Origin: Mogibacterium timidum ATCC 33093
Lineage (GTDB): Bacteria > Bacillota > Clostridia > Peptostreptococcales > Anaerovoracaceae
NCBI RefSeq assembly: GCF_000525775.1
Contig: NZ_JALU01000004.1
Location: forward strand, 124,001 to 188,000
Direction of reading: 5' to 3'
Length of the DNA: 64,000 nucleotides
Shown: positions 35,289-42,919 of the stretch, one piece after another
How positions within the stretch are numbered: the first letter of the stretch is position 1
Layout of the letters: every line of letters begins with the position of its first letter
Notes under the pieces: generated by a model
Databases searched by the model: none
What the model was told of the DNA's origin: nothing
What the model saw: only the letters and a program-made list of their open reading frames with translations
Made by a program: the position numbers and the translations under genes

Positions 35289-35590
35289 TCAAAAAAGAAG
35301 CAGACACGGAAACGAAATAACGGGAATCCATCATACACAGCCCTTCGGAAAATGGAGAGCAGTGTTTGCTAGTGCCGTATTTACTAATTTATGACATGCA
35401 GAATTAGCAATAAAAACAGACGGGATGATAGGAACGATTAATCAAACATTCTTATCCAATGGTCTTGACTTGCCCTCATATAGTTTGCGTATTAAGGGAT
35501 ATTGGATGATTGATTCATTGTTTCATTTAAGGATATTGAGTGCCAACAAGTGATATGGCACGACATGACAACAATGAATGGAATTGAATA
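35289..35590. other. Non-coding remnant region
   Basis: No coding frame, RNA gene or clear terminator is visible. The first ~60 bases may still derive from the lost kinase domain. The 3' end of the leftward SPFH gene borders it at 35591. Confidence 0.4.
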
Positions 35591-36625
35591 TTATATTATA
35601 TCCTTTCTTCTGTTTTCAAGATCTACCTCAATATTGGCATTAGTACCGGATACTTCCTTGGTAACCTTCGAAGAGGTTGGTCGTATGGAATGATCTTCGT
35701 AGCTGCCTTTTCCGGGTTTCTCGGATTTGTCGATCTCAATATGATCACCTATACCCAGTGATTCGGCCGCTACACCAAGTGACGATACGATTCCGGCTAA
35801 ATCGGTAGGCATAAATATCTTAGTTGAACGTCCGTCTGCTATATCCCTCAGCGCTTCAAGTCCTTTCAGCTTCAATACACTTTCATTGACATTTGCTTCC
35901 TTGAGTTTCTCGAGACCTTGCGCCTGAGCTTCATATACCAGTCTTATGGATTCGGATTCTCCCAGTGCCAGCGCAATACGAGCTTCTTTTTCAGCCTCTG
36001 CGGCAAGAACCTTAGCCTCTTTATCGCCTTCAGCACGTGATACTACAGATTCCTTGTGCGCCTGAGCTTCAAGCACTGTTTGACGTCGTTCTCGTTCAGC
36101 TCTCATCTGCTTAGTCATAACCTCTTCAATTTCCTCCGGAGGGATAATATTCTTCAGCTCGACTCTATTGACTTTAAGTCCCCACGCATCTGTTGCTTTA
36201 TCGAGGATTACTTCCATATCTTCATTGATCTGTTCCCTGGATGAGAGAGTGGTATCAAGCTCCATACCTCCGATGATGCTTCTTAACGAAGTCGCAGATA
36301 AGTTCTGCAAACCTGCGATAGGATCTTCTACTCCGTAAGTATACAGCTTGGGATCAAATACTTTTGCAAATACTACCGAATCAACTCGAACAGACACATT
36401 GTCCTTCGTTATTACAGGCTGTGGAGGGAAATCAAGCACCTGCTCCTTTAGAGAGATCCTGTTGATAATATGATCGATAACAGGCATTTTGAGGTGGAGA
36501 CCGGCATGCCATGTGCATAGATATTTACCTAGTCGTTCGACGACATATGCGTGTTCCTGAGGAACTATTCTGATGCATGAGATCAGAATAAGGATTAGCA
36601 GTGCAAGAATAATTAGTAAAGCCAT
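35591..36625 (-). CDS. SPFH/Band 7 membrane protein (stomatin/QmcA-like)
   Basis: A 344-residue protein with one N-terminal membrane helix (ALLIILALLILILIS), then the SPFH domain (IVPQEHAYVVERLGKY, GLHLKMPVID, ~residues 20-180), a long Glu/Ala/Lys-rich coiled coil (~180-260; RAERERRQTVLEAQAHKES) and a charged disordered tail. The family forms large ring-like assemblies on the inner membrane and often shields proteases. The NfeD partner common beside such genes is not visible. ATG 36625 was chosen over 36631 because AAAGGAG is 8 bases from it but almost touches the earlier ATG. Confidence 0.85.
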   Translation of the reverse strand: MALLIILALLILILISCIRIVPQEHAYVVERLGKYLCTWHAGLHLKMPVIDHIINRISLKEQVLDFPPQPVITKDNVSVRVDSVVFAKVFDPKLYTYGVEDPIAGLQNLSATSLRSIIGGMELDTTLSSREQINEDMEVILDKATDAWGLKVNRVELKNIIPPEEIEEVMTKQMRAERERRQTVLEAQAHKESVVSRAEGDKEAKVLAAEAEKEARIALALGESESIRLVYEAQAQGLEKLKEANVNESVLKLKGLEALRDIADGRSTKIFMPTDLAGIVSSLGVAAESLGIGDHIEIDKSEKPGKGSYEDHSIRPTSSKVTKEVSGTNANIEVDLENRRKDII

Positions 36626-36631
36626 ATTCAT

Positions 36632-36866
36632 TCTCCTTTGTTCGATGAAAGTGTAAAAGATAATTCTCTTGTATCATAGTAATATAGCTTTTAAATGTCA
36701 ATAAGTCAGAGAGTTATGAATGATTGATACGGTCGATCGGATTTAACTTTTTCGAAGAGGTATCATTTGCAGCAGAACAGCTGCTATAAATTACCAAAGC
36801 TATCCGATGAATTCCCTGTGGTCAGGATAATGAAACTTCTATAAATAAATCTCTGCTGTTCGGCTT
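36632..36866. other. Intergenic region between SPFH and surface protein genes
   Basis: AT-rich, divergent promoter region with no gene. It contains a short GCAGC...GCTGC pair near 36771-36786. The SARP-box-like repeats begin at its right end. Confidence 0.35.
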
Positions 36867-36917
36867 CATGTGACCGTCATGTGACCTCGATGTGTTAAGT
36901 TTATCCGACAATAGACA
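36867..36917 (+). promoter_or_regulatory. Three 11-bp direct repeats (SARP-box-like) with promoter
   Basis: CATGTGACCGT (36867), CATGTGACCTC (36878) and GATGTGTTAAG (36889) repeat exactly every 11 bp. TAGACA at 36912-36917 can be the -10, and the third repeat then occupies the -35 position. SARP activators bind direct repeats spaced 11 bp that replace the -35; a SARP/BTAD-type protein is encoded 1.6 kb downstream. Repeats are seen directly; the binding is inference. Confidence 0.55.
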
Positions 36918-36952
36918 TAAACACACTTTATTAACACAAATAGGAGGTTTAT

Positions 36953-38188
36953 ATGACTCGATCCAAGTTTGGTGCAGACACAAAGAACGGGAAGCATTTT
37001 CTTGTCGTTCTTGCGATTATGGCATTGCTTCTGACAGTTTCTGCGGCTATGATGCCGGGGCATGTCAATGCGGATGCTAATGATATTGTTTCCAAGAACA
37101 TCGGAAGCTATAGTGGATACCGTGCAAGTATATTCATCTATAAAGGTCAATATAAGTGCTTCTGCTTAGAAGCCCATAACGGTGATCCGTCCGGTACCGA
37201 TCCGTTAGGTGAGGAAATCTACAACAACTCAAATATTGCAAAAGCTCTTTATTATGGACAATATGGCGCAGAGCCGTGGGATGGCTTTGGCGGTGATGAA
37301 GCTAAGGGTGTAGTTATTACCTCTCTTACACTGAGTGACCTTTATGGCAATGCCAAGAATTATGATACGGTTCCCGGAGTCAAGGAGTTCAAGGCATTCC
37401 TTGAAAGCAAGCCGATGCCGCCAAGCGAGATTACCCGGTTTACAAAGAAATCCCTTAAAACAACATGGGATGCAAAGAGAAAGGTGCAGGTAACCGAGGA
37501 TAATGAAATCAAGGGATCTGAAGGTCAAAAGCTTTCCTTTAATTTGCCGAAGGGTGTCAAAGCTGTTAAGAAAGATGGAAACGTTCTTACAGGCAAGGTG
37601 ACGCTGTCTGCAGGTGAGATCTTCCATCTTGAGGCAGAACCTGGTGTAACCGGAATATATAACACCGGAGAAATTGGCAAAAACTTTAAATATCAACCAA
37701 TTGTAGTAAAGACAGTCAGAAATAAGCAGGATATAGGAACCCTGAAGATAGTAGAGGACAAGACAGCTGTAACGCAGTTTCAGGCGACCTGGCTCAGATT
37801 TAACGGGGTGAGGATAAGCAAGCAGGATATAACTAATAAAAAGGAGCTTCCGGGAGCGAAGATGAGAGTTATTGATGCTGAGAGCGGAATCCTTGTGGAT
37901 GAATGGACATCTACAGATACTCCTCATATTATCAGCAATCTGGTAAACGGAAGAAAGTATATCCTCAGCGAGCTTGTAGCGCCTAAGGGCTTCCGAATCA
38001 GTCGTGAACAAATAGAGTTTGTTGCAGGACAGAAGGATCACGTGGTGATGTTCAACACTCCCGAGAAAAAGCCTAAGTCGCCAAAGACCGGGGATGATAA
38101 TTCATTGTCCGTACCTATCACGGTTCTGACCGCATCAGTTGCTTCGGTGCTTGCTGCAGTATATATGCGCAGACGAGTGCAGAAATAA
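36953..38188 (+). CDS. Cell-wall anchored surface protein with thioester-type and SpaA domains
   Basis: A 411-residue exported protein: signal peptide to about residue 40 (ALLLTVSAAMMPGHVNA), an N-terminal domain resembling the TQXA/thioester fold (IYKGQYKCFCLEAHNG, NIAKALYYGQYG, VITSLTLSDLYG, ~45-140), a central linker domain, and a SpaA/Cna-B-like domain (VRISKQDITNKKELPGAKM, YILSELVAPKGF, ~290-370). The end has SPKTGD, a helix and RRRVQK, a sortase signal lacking the canonical Leu. The Gln normally following Thr in the thioester motif appears to be Ser, so a thioester may not form. AGGAGG precedes ATG 36953. Likely a host- or surface-binding protein. Confidence 0.75.
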   Translation: MTRSKFGADTKNGKHFLVVLAIMALLLTVSAAMMPGHVNADANDIVSKNIGSYSGYRASIFIYKGQYKCFCLEAHNGDPSGTDPLGEEIYNNSNIAKALYYGQYGAEPWDGFGGDEAKGVVITSLTLSDLYGNAKNYDTVPGVKEFKAFLESKPMPPSEITRFTKKSLKTTWDAKRKVQVTEDNEIKGSEGQKLSFNLPKGVKAVKKDGNVLTGKVTLSAGEIFHLEAEPGVTGIYNTGEIGKNFKYQPIVVKTVRNKQDIGTLKIVEDKTAVTQFQATWLRFNGVRISKQDITNKKELPGAKMRVIDAESGILVDEWTSTDTPHIISNLVNGRKYILSELVAPKGFRISREQIEFVAGQKDHVVMFNTPEKKPKSPKTGDDNSLSVPITVLTASVASVLAAVYMRRRVQK

Positions 38189-38269
38189 GAATATTACATA
38201 ACGTGTGTTTCGGTAGACTATACACGCGGTAACAACAGGTGCATAAGTAAGAATATTACATAGCGTGTG
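38177..38269 (+). repeat. 31-bp direct repeat spanning the surface-protein stop codon
   Basis: Copies at 38177-38207 and 38239-38269 agree at 28 of 31 bases; the shared core TAAGAATATTACATARCGTG begins at the gene's stop codon. It looks like a local duplication of the 3' end. Confidence 0.85.
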
Positions 38270-38317
38270 CAATGTCTGTGTTGATGACTTTTCACCGCTC
38301 GTATATGGTATACTGTC

Positions 38318-38354
38318 AAAGGGGGTAGAGGTTGAAGCTCTGATCCCCTTTTTT
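38318..38354 (+). terminator. Intrinsic terminator after the surface protein gene
   Basis: GGGG-gt-AGAG...CTCT-gat-CCCC stem followed by TTTTTT. Downstream, 38382-38460 holds a degenerate repeat (CACGACAT...GATATTT twice), and 38461-38485 an imperfect palindrome centred on AACATT / AATGTT, possibly regulatory for the next gene. Confidence 0.75.
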
Positions 38355-38564
38355 GAGTATGTCGGATAAAGTTGTTATCTGCACGACATGACAGTTGATA
38401 TTTAGGATACAGCTGTTGCCTGAGCAACACGACATTCGATATTTGAGATCCAAGAGCTGCATTGAACATTTGAACAATGTTTAATCATTTGCAAGCGTAG
38501 GCACGTACGCAACGTTTGTAGAATGCTGATATTACAAAGATAGAATAAGCAAACAAGGCGATGT

Positions 38565-39716
38565 ATGATGACAGATCGAATAGAAGACGGAATAATGAAG
38601 GTGCTAATGCTGGGTTCCTTTCAAATTGATTATAAGGGAATAACGATTACATCAAGCGATATTTCATCACCCATGCTGCTTAAGCTGATGTCATATGTTC
38701 TGTACCACCATAATCGGAAAACAACATCATGGGAAATAATCCAGAATATCTGGGGGATGGAAGAACTTGAGAATCACAAGGGGAGCTTAAAGAGCCTCGT
38801 ATATCGTTTGCGTGTGTTGCTGCGAAAGTACTGGCCTCATGATGAATTCCTTATCACCGATTTTGAAGGCTATCACTGGAATCCTGATATAGATGTATTA
38901 CTGGATACCGACATACTGGAAAAGGGTAACGCCGGAACGGATATACAGCTCGATTCAGGTAGGCTTGAGTGTCTGCTGGATGCGTATAAAGGTAAATTCA
39001 TGACAGAGTGTGACGACTTCTATTGGGTTATGTACATGAGGGTGTACTATCATAACAAATTTGTCCGCTTTGTGACTTCGTATTGCAACATTCTTAAACA
39101 GCGGAATGATTATACAGAAATTGTAGATATCACTCGGAATTTTCTCAAAATCGATACGATGGAGGAAGAGTTCCACTATTGGCTAATATACGCTCTGATA
39201 AAACAGAAAAAATTCACACATGCTTCTCAGATGTACGAAGAAGCACTTCGTTATCTGTACAATGATGAAGAGACAGAAATTTCCGGTCAAATGAGGTATT
39301 TGAAAAGCCTGATTGAATCAAGCGGTAGAACTGTGGAAACAGAGTACGACAATCTTGTGTATGAAATACTGAATTTATCTAAGGACGCGTATATCCTTGA
39401 GAAGAAAAAAGAAAAATTGGCGGCGGTTATCAGTATAAATTTGTGTAACAAAACTTGTTTGGCTTCCATGCCTGCCTGCGGAATGAACCGTTGTGCGGAA
39501 ACCTTTGAAAAGCTTCTGCTAAATAACGTCAGAATGAATGATGTAGTAATAAAAAATACGAATTACGAATATATCATAGTGCTCAAGCATTGTGACGAAA
39601 ACGGAGCTGAGAGTCTGCTTAGCATATTGAAGCTTGAACTTGACAGGGAATTGACCTTGGAGCATAAGCAGATGATTGAATTCACTTCAAAGGTAATTGA
39701 AATTCATATAAGTTGA
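38565..39716 (+). CDS. SARP/BTAD-family transcriptional activator
   Basis: A 383-residue regulator. Residues ~11-110 form an OmpR-like winged helix of the AfsR/SARP type (MKVLMLGSFQIDYKG, LKLMSYVLYHH, GSLKSLVYRLRVLLRKYW, FEGYHWNP). Residues ~115-255 are the helical BTAD (KGKFMTECDDFYWVMYMRVYY, FHYWLIYALIKQKKFTHASQMYEEALRYL). The last ~120 residues are an unassigned extension with cysteines (NLCNKTCLASMPACGMNRC). Neither a phosphoacceptor nor an NTPase domain is present. ATG 38565, 38568 or 38595 are possible starts; none has a strong ribosome site. It lies just downstream of the surface protein whose promoter carries SARP-like repeats, so it is the candidate activator. Confidence 0.75.
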   Translation: MMTDRIEDGIMKVLMLGSFQIDYKGITITSSDISSPMLLKLMSYVLYHHNRKTTSWEIIQNIWGMEELENHKGSLKSLVYRLRVLLRKYWPHDEFLITDFEGYHWNPDIDVLLDTDILEKGNAGTDIQLDSGRLECLLDAYKGKFMTECDDFYWVMYMRVYYHNKFVRFVTSYCNILKQRNDYTEIVDITRNFLKIDTMEEEFHYWLIYALIKQKKFTHASQMYEEALRYLYNDEETEISGQMRYLKSLIESSGRTVETEYDNLVYEILNLSKDAYILEKKKEKLAAVISINLCNKTCLASMPACGMNRCAETFEKLLLNNVRMNDVVIKNTNYEYIIVLKHCDENGAESLLSILKLELDRELTLEHKQMIEFTSKVIEIHIS

Positions 39717-39854
39717 GGGAGGCAAAAGGCTGATTAATAGGTACCTCAGTACGCCAAGCAAGCTGCAGGATAACCTAGGCCGCTGATTATTAACTAATTA
39801 TATAAATATCATTGACATCCGGAATTGAACATGCTAACCTTAATAATTTATCTG

Positions 39855-39883
39855 TTGCTTAAAAAATGCAATTATATTATAAT
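39855..39883 (+). promoter_or_regulatory. Sigma-A promoter of carD
   Basis: TTGCTT (39855-39860), 17-base spacer, perfect TATAAT (39878-39883). It places the transcript start near 39890, downstream of in-frame ATGs at 39825 and 39831, which supports the GTG 39918 start. A second, weaker pair TTGACA (39812) / TAACCT (39835) lies upstream. Confidence 0.75.
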
Positions 39884-39917
39884 CTTAGTATGTAATAGTG
39901 AAGGAAGGAGGCTAATC

Positions 39918-40391
39918 GTGTTCAATATCGGGGACAGCATCGCTTATCCAATGCACGGAGCAGGTGTTATTACAGAGATTGAGGAAAAAGAAGTTCTCGG
40001 TGAGTGCTGCAGCTATTATCATGTAAGCCTTCCATACAGCAAGATGCATGTGATGGTACCCGTCGAGAATTCGGATAAGGTCGGGGTGCGCGCTATTATT
40101 TGCGAGGACGACATCGATGAGGTGCTCAATGTTCTGGGCGGCGAGTCGGATAAGATGTCGAACAACTGGAACAGAAGGTTCAGAGAGAACACTGAGAGAC
40201 TCAGAACCGGCGATATATACGAAGTAGCTGGAGTTGTTAGAAATCTCGTTCGCAGCGACAGGGTCAAAAAACTGTCGACGGGAGAGAAGAAGCTTCTCGG
40301 CAATGCAAAGCAGATTCTCGAAAGCGAACTGGTACTTGCCGGAGGACTGACGCTGGATGAGGCCGATAAGCTGGTAGAAGCTAACATTTAG
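39918..40391 (+). CDS. CarD-family RNA polymerase-binding regulator
   Basis: A 157-residue protein with the CarD/CdnL RNA-polymerase-interaction domain (FNIGDSIAYPMHGAGVITEIEEKE, residues 1-60, Tudor-like) and a C-terminal helical DNA-contacting domain (YEVAGVVRNLVRSDRVKKLSTGEKKLLGNAKQIL). Such proteins bind the polymerase beta subunit and stabilise open complexes at many promoters, including those for rRNA. GTG 39918 has AAGGAGG 7 bases upstream. It is followed by a terminator-like hairpin and then the PIN/TRAM gene, as in many Clostridia. Confidence 0.85.
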   Translation: MFNIGDSIAYPMHGAGVITEIEEKEVLGECCSYYHVSLPYSKMHVMVPVENSDKVGVRAIICEDDIDEVLNVLGGESDKMSNNWNRRFRENTERLRTGDIYEVAGVVRNLVRSDRVKKLSTGEKKLLGNAKQILESELVLAGGLTLDEADKLVEANI

Positions 40392-40397
40392 CCGATT

Positions 40398-40448
40398 AGG
40401 GTGCTTGTGTGTCTAGCCGTGTGACCGCGAGTACCCTTTATTATTATT
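40398..40448 (+). terminator. Probable terminator after carD
   Basis: AGGGTGCTTG pairs fully with CGAGTACCCT (two G-U pairs) around a 20-base loop, followed by TTATTATTATT. The broken T tract suggests partial termination, allowing some readthrough. Confidence 0.5.
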
Positions 40449-40485
40449 CCACATTGTTTATTTTTTGGCAGAAAGGAGGGTTGGA

Positions 40486-41586
40486 TTGTTTAAAAAGATT
40501 TATGCAGTTCTGCTATTCGTAGTAGGCGGAATTATAGGCGGATTGTTCTACTGCGTGGTGCAGATGCGGCTTGAAGACATATCATTCAATGAGGTCAGGG
40601 TGTCAAATACTGCTGATTGTAGTATCTTCGTACTTTTTGTAATTATATTTGGACTTATTTTCAGAATTTTTACACCGGCACTTATGAAACGATTGAAGAA
40701 GACATCATCCAATATTGAACGTGATCTCAAGGATGTATCGATCGAGAGTATTCTCGTCGGAGCGTTAGGCGTGATAATCGGACTCGTCATAGCGCTGATA
40801 ATATCCATGAGCTACAGGTCGCTATTGCCGCCGCTGTGGTATTCAGTGGTAACAGTTATACTATACTTTATACTCGGATATTTAGGGTATGCAGTTGCTG
40901 CTGCCAAGGTTAAGGGAAACCACAAGCTCTTTGAGAATCTCACTTGGCGCGGGCATGACAGGACGCATGTCGGTACCCCTAAGGTCATCGATACCAGCGT
41001 CATCATCGATGGCAGGATTCTCGATATAATGAGAGCCGGATTTATCGAGGGTAAAATTATAATTCCCAACTTTGTACTGGATGAACTCAGACATATCGCC
41101 GATTCAGGCGATGCGCTTAAGCGAGTGCGTGGCAGACGCGGACTCGACATTCTCAATCAGATTCGAGACGAGTTCAATGTAGAGGTATATAACAACTCGC
41201 CAAAGCTCAGATATCTTGAAGACATTCCGGAGGTGGATGTTAAGCTGATCAAGCTGGCCGGGGAGCTGGGAGCGAATCTCATTACGACTGACTTCAACCT
41301 CAACAAGGTTGCAACCATCAACGACATTAAGGTGCTCAATATTAATGAGCTTGCAAATGCTATTAAGCCTATCGTCATACCCGGTGAAAAGATGCTTGTC
41401 GACGTAGTTAAGCGAGGCAAGGATCGCGAGCAAGGTATTGGCTATCTGGATGACGGAACTATGATTGTCGTAGAGGACGGGGCCGACCATATTGCGCAAA
41501 ACGTGGCAGCGACGGTTACAAGCGTGATACAGACAGCGGCAGGTAAAATGATATTTGCACGCATCAACTCGGAATGCGATAATTAG
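40486..41586 (+). CDS. PIN/TRAM-domain membrane protein (YacL-like)
   Basis: A 366-residue membrane-bound putative ribonuclease. The first ~140 residues hold four membrane helices, then a PIN nuclease domain (PKVIDTSVIIDGRILDIM, IIPNFVLDELRHIADS, GANLITTDFNLNKVA, acidic active-site residues present) and a C-terminal TRAM RNA-binding domain (VDVVKRGKDREQGIGYLDDGTMIVV). B. subtilis yacL sits at the same place, before ispD. TTG 40486 was chosen because GAAAGGAGGG ends 5 bases before it. It is probably cotranscribed with ispDF. Confidence 0.88.
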   Translation: MFKKIYAVLLFVVGGIIGGLFYCVVQMRLEDISFNEVRVSNTADCSIFVLFVIIFGLIFRIFTPALMKRLKKTSSNIERDLKDVSIESILVGALGVIIGLVIALIISMSYRSLLPPLWYSVVTVILYFILGYLGYAVAAAKVKGNHKLFENLTWRGHDRTHVGTPKVIDTSVIIDGRILDIMRAGFIEGKIIIPNFVLDELRHIADSGDALKRVRGRRGLDILNQIRDEFNVEVYNNSPKLRYLEDIPEVDVKLIKLAGELGANLITTDFNLNKVATINDIKVLNINELANAIKPIVIPGEKMLVDVVKRGKDREQGIGYLDDGTMIVVEDGADHIAQNVAATVTSVIQTAAGKMIFARINSECDN

Positions 41587-41651
41587 AGATAAATGTAGTC
41601 AACCGGGTAAAGAGGAGCCTTATGTCGCTTCGATAATAAATAACTATACGT

Positions 41652-42917
41652 ATGAAAGAAATGCATTCACGGATTAACACCTATAACGGCAGCGCAGATA
41701 CAGGGGATAGAGAGCTGCATATAGCGCTTATTGCCGCTGCCGGTAAGGGCACCAGGATGAGCAGCAGGCTTCCCAAGCAGTTGCTCAGTTACGGGGGTAC
41801 AACAGTTCTGGAGCGCACCGCCTCTGTATTTGCAGAGCATGAGGGAATAGACGCTGTTTTTATCCTCATACCACAGGATAGAGAATACGATACGATATTC
41901 CTTAAGATAGCGTACAGGCTGGAGCACGCGTATGGCACACCTGTTCGCTGCTCGTATGGCGGAAATTCCAGAGGAGAGTCGGTGTATAACGGCTTGAAGA
42001 ACATCTCGAGATATGTGCACGAGAGCGGGCAGGACGCCATAGTGCTCATCCACGATGCGGCGCGCGCGGATATCACCGGAGAGGTTATCGATCGTAATAT
42101 TGCGGCTATGCTGAGCAATGATGCTGTATGCACTGTTGTACCTGCAATAGACTCACTCAGGATGACGGAAAAGCCTGCAAGTGAATTTTTTGACGGCTTG
42201 TCATCAATAACCGATTATCCTATAATTAACAGTAAATCTATTGAAAGAGATAGAGTGGTCATGGTTCAGACGCCGCAGACATTCCGTTTAGGCAGTTTGA
42301 TTGCTGCTTATGATAAGGCAAGGGGTGACGGCTACGTCGGAACTGATGATGCCTCTATTGCGGAGTATTTTGGCATGAGCATAGCGCTTGTTGAAGGTGA
42401 TTATGCCAATGCCAAGATTACTACCGGAAAGGACATCCCTATGGGAATACGAGTGGGCACTGGATATGATGTGCATAGACTCGCTGAAGGGCATAGACTT
42501 ATACTATGCGGGGTCCCTCTCCCGAGCAATAAGGGGCTCGTCGGCCATTCTGATGCAGATGTGGCAACACATGCACTGATGGACGCGATATTAGGAGCGG
42601 CAGGCCTAGGCGATATAGGACAGCATTTTCCGGATACAGACGACAGATATAAGGGGGCAGACAGCATTGGATTGCTGCGTGAGGTTAAAAGCAAGGTCGG
42701 GGATATCAGCATTGGTAATGTCGATATCACGATTATTGCTGAGAGACCTAAGCTGGCACCATATATTGACAAGATGCGGGAGACTATAGCCGAGGCACTC
42801 GAGATGCCGCCGAGCGCCGTAAACGTAAAAGCTACAACTACAGAGAAGCTTGGATTTACAGGAAGAGAAGAAGGCATTGCAGCGCAGGCTGTTTGCACAA
42901 TAGAAGGGAGATTTTAA
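41652..42917 (+). CDS. ispDF: Bifunctional IspDF (MEP cytidylyltransferase + MECDP synthase)
   Basis: A 421-residue fusion of two steps of the MEP isoprenoid pathway. Residues ~22-255 are IspD (IALIAAAGKGTRMSSRLPKQ, VLIHDAARADITG, QTPQTFRLG, YVGTDDASIAEY), which joins MEP and CTP. Residues ~263-421 are IspF (RVGTGYDVHRL with metal Asp and His, GHSDADVATHALMDAILGAA, TTTEKLGFTGREEGIAAQA), which forms the cyclodiphosphate. IspE, acting between them, is elsewhere. In most Firmicutes ispD and ispF are separate adjacent genes. ATG 41652 lacks a strong ribosome site; ATG 41661 is an alternative. Confidence 0.93.
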   Translation: MKEMHSRINTYNGSADTGDRELHIALIAAAGKGTRMSSRLPKQLLSYGGTTVLERTASVFAEHEGIDAVFILIPQDREYDTIFLKIAYRLEHAYGTPVRCSYGGNSRGESVYNGLKNISRYVHESGQDAIVLIHDAARADITGEVIDRNIAAMLSNDAVCTVVPAIDSLRMTEKPASEFFDGLSSITDYPIINSKSIERDRVVMVQTPQTFRLGSLIAAYDKARGDGYVGTDDASIAEYFGMSIALVEGDYANAKITTGKDIPMGIRVGTGYDVHRLAEGHRLILCGVPLPSNKGLVGHSDADVATHALMDAILGAAGLGDIGQHFPDTDDRYKGADSIGLLREVKSKVGDISIGNVDITIIAERPKLAPYIDKMRETIAEALEMPPSAVNVKATTTEKLGFTGREEGIAAQAVCTIEGRF

Positions 42918-42919
42918 CA

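Noticed and set aside
39825-39917. N-terminal extension of CarD beginning at ATG 39825
   Set aside because: A TATAAT promoter lies within it and a strong ribosome site precedes GTG 39918; the extra residues do not belong to the family.
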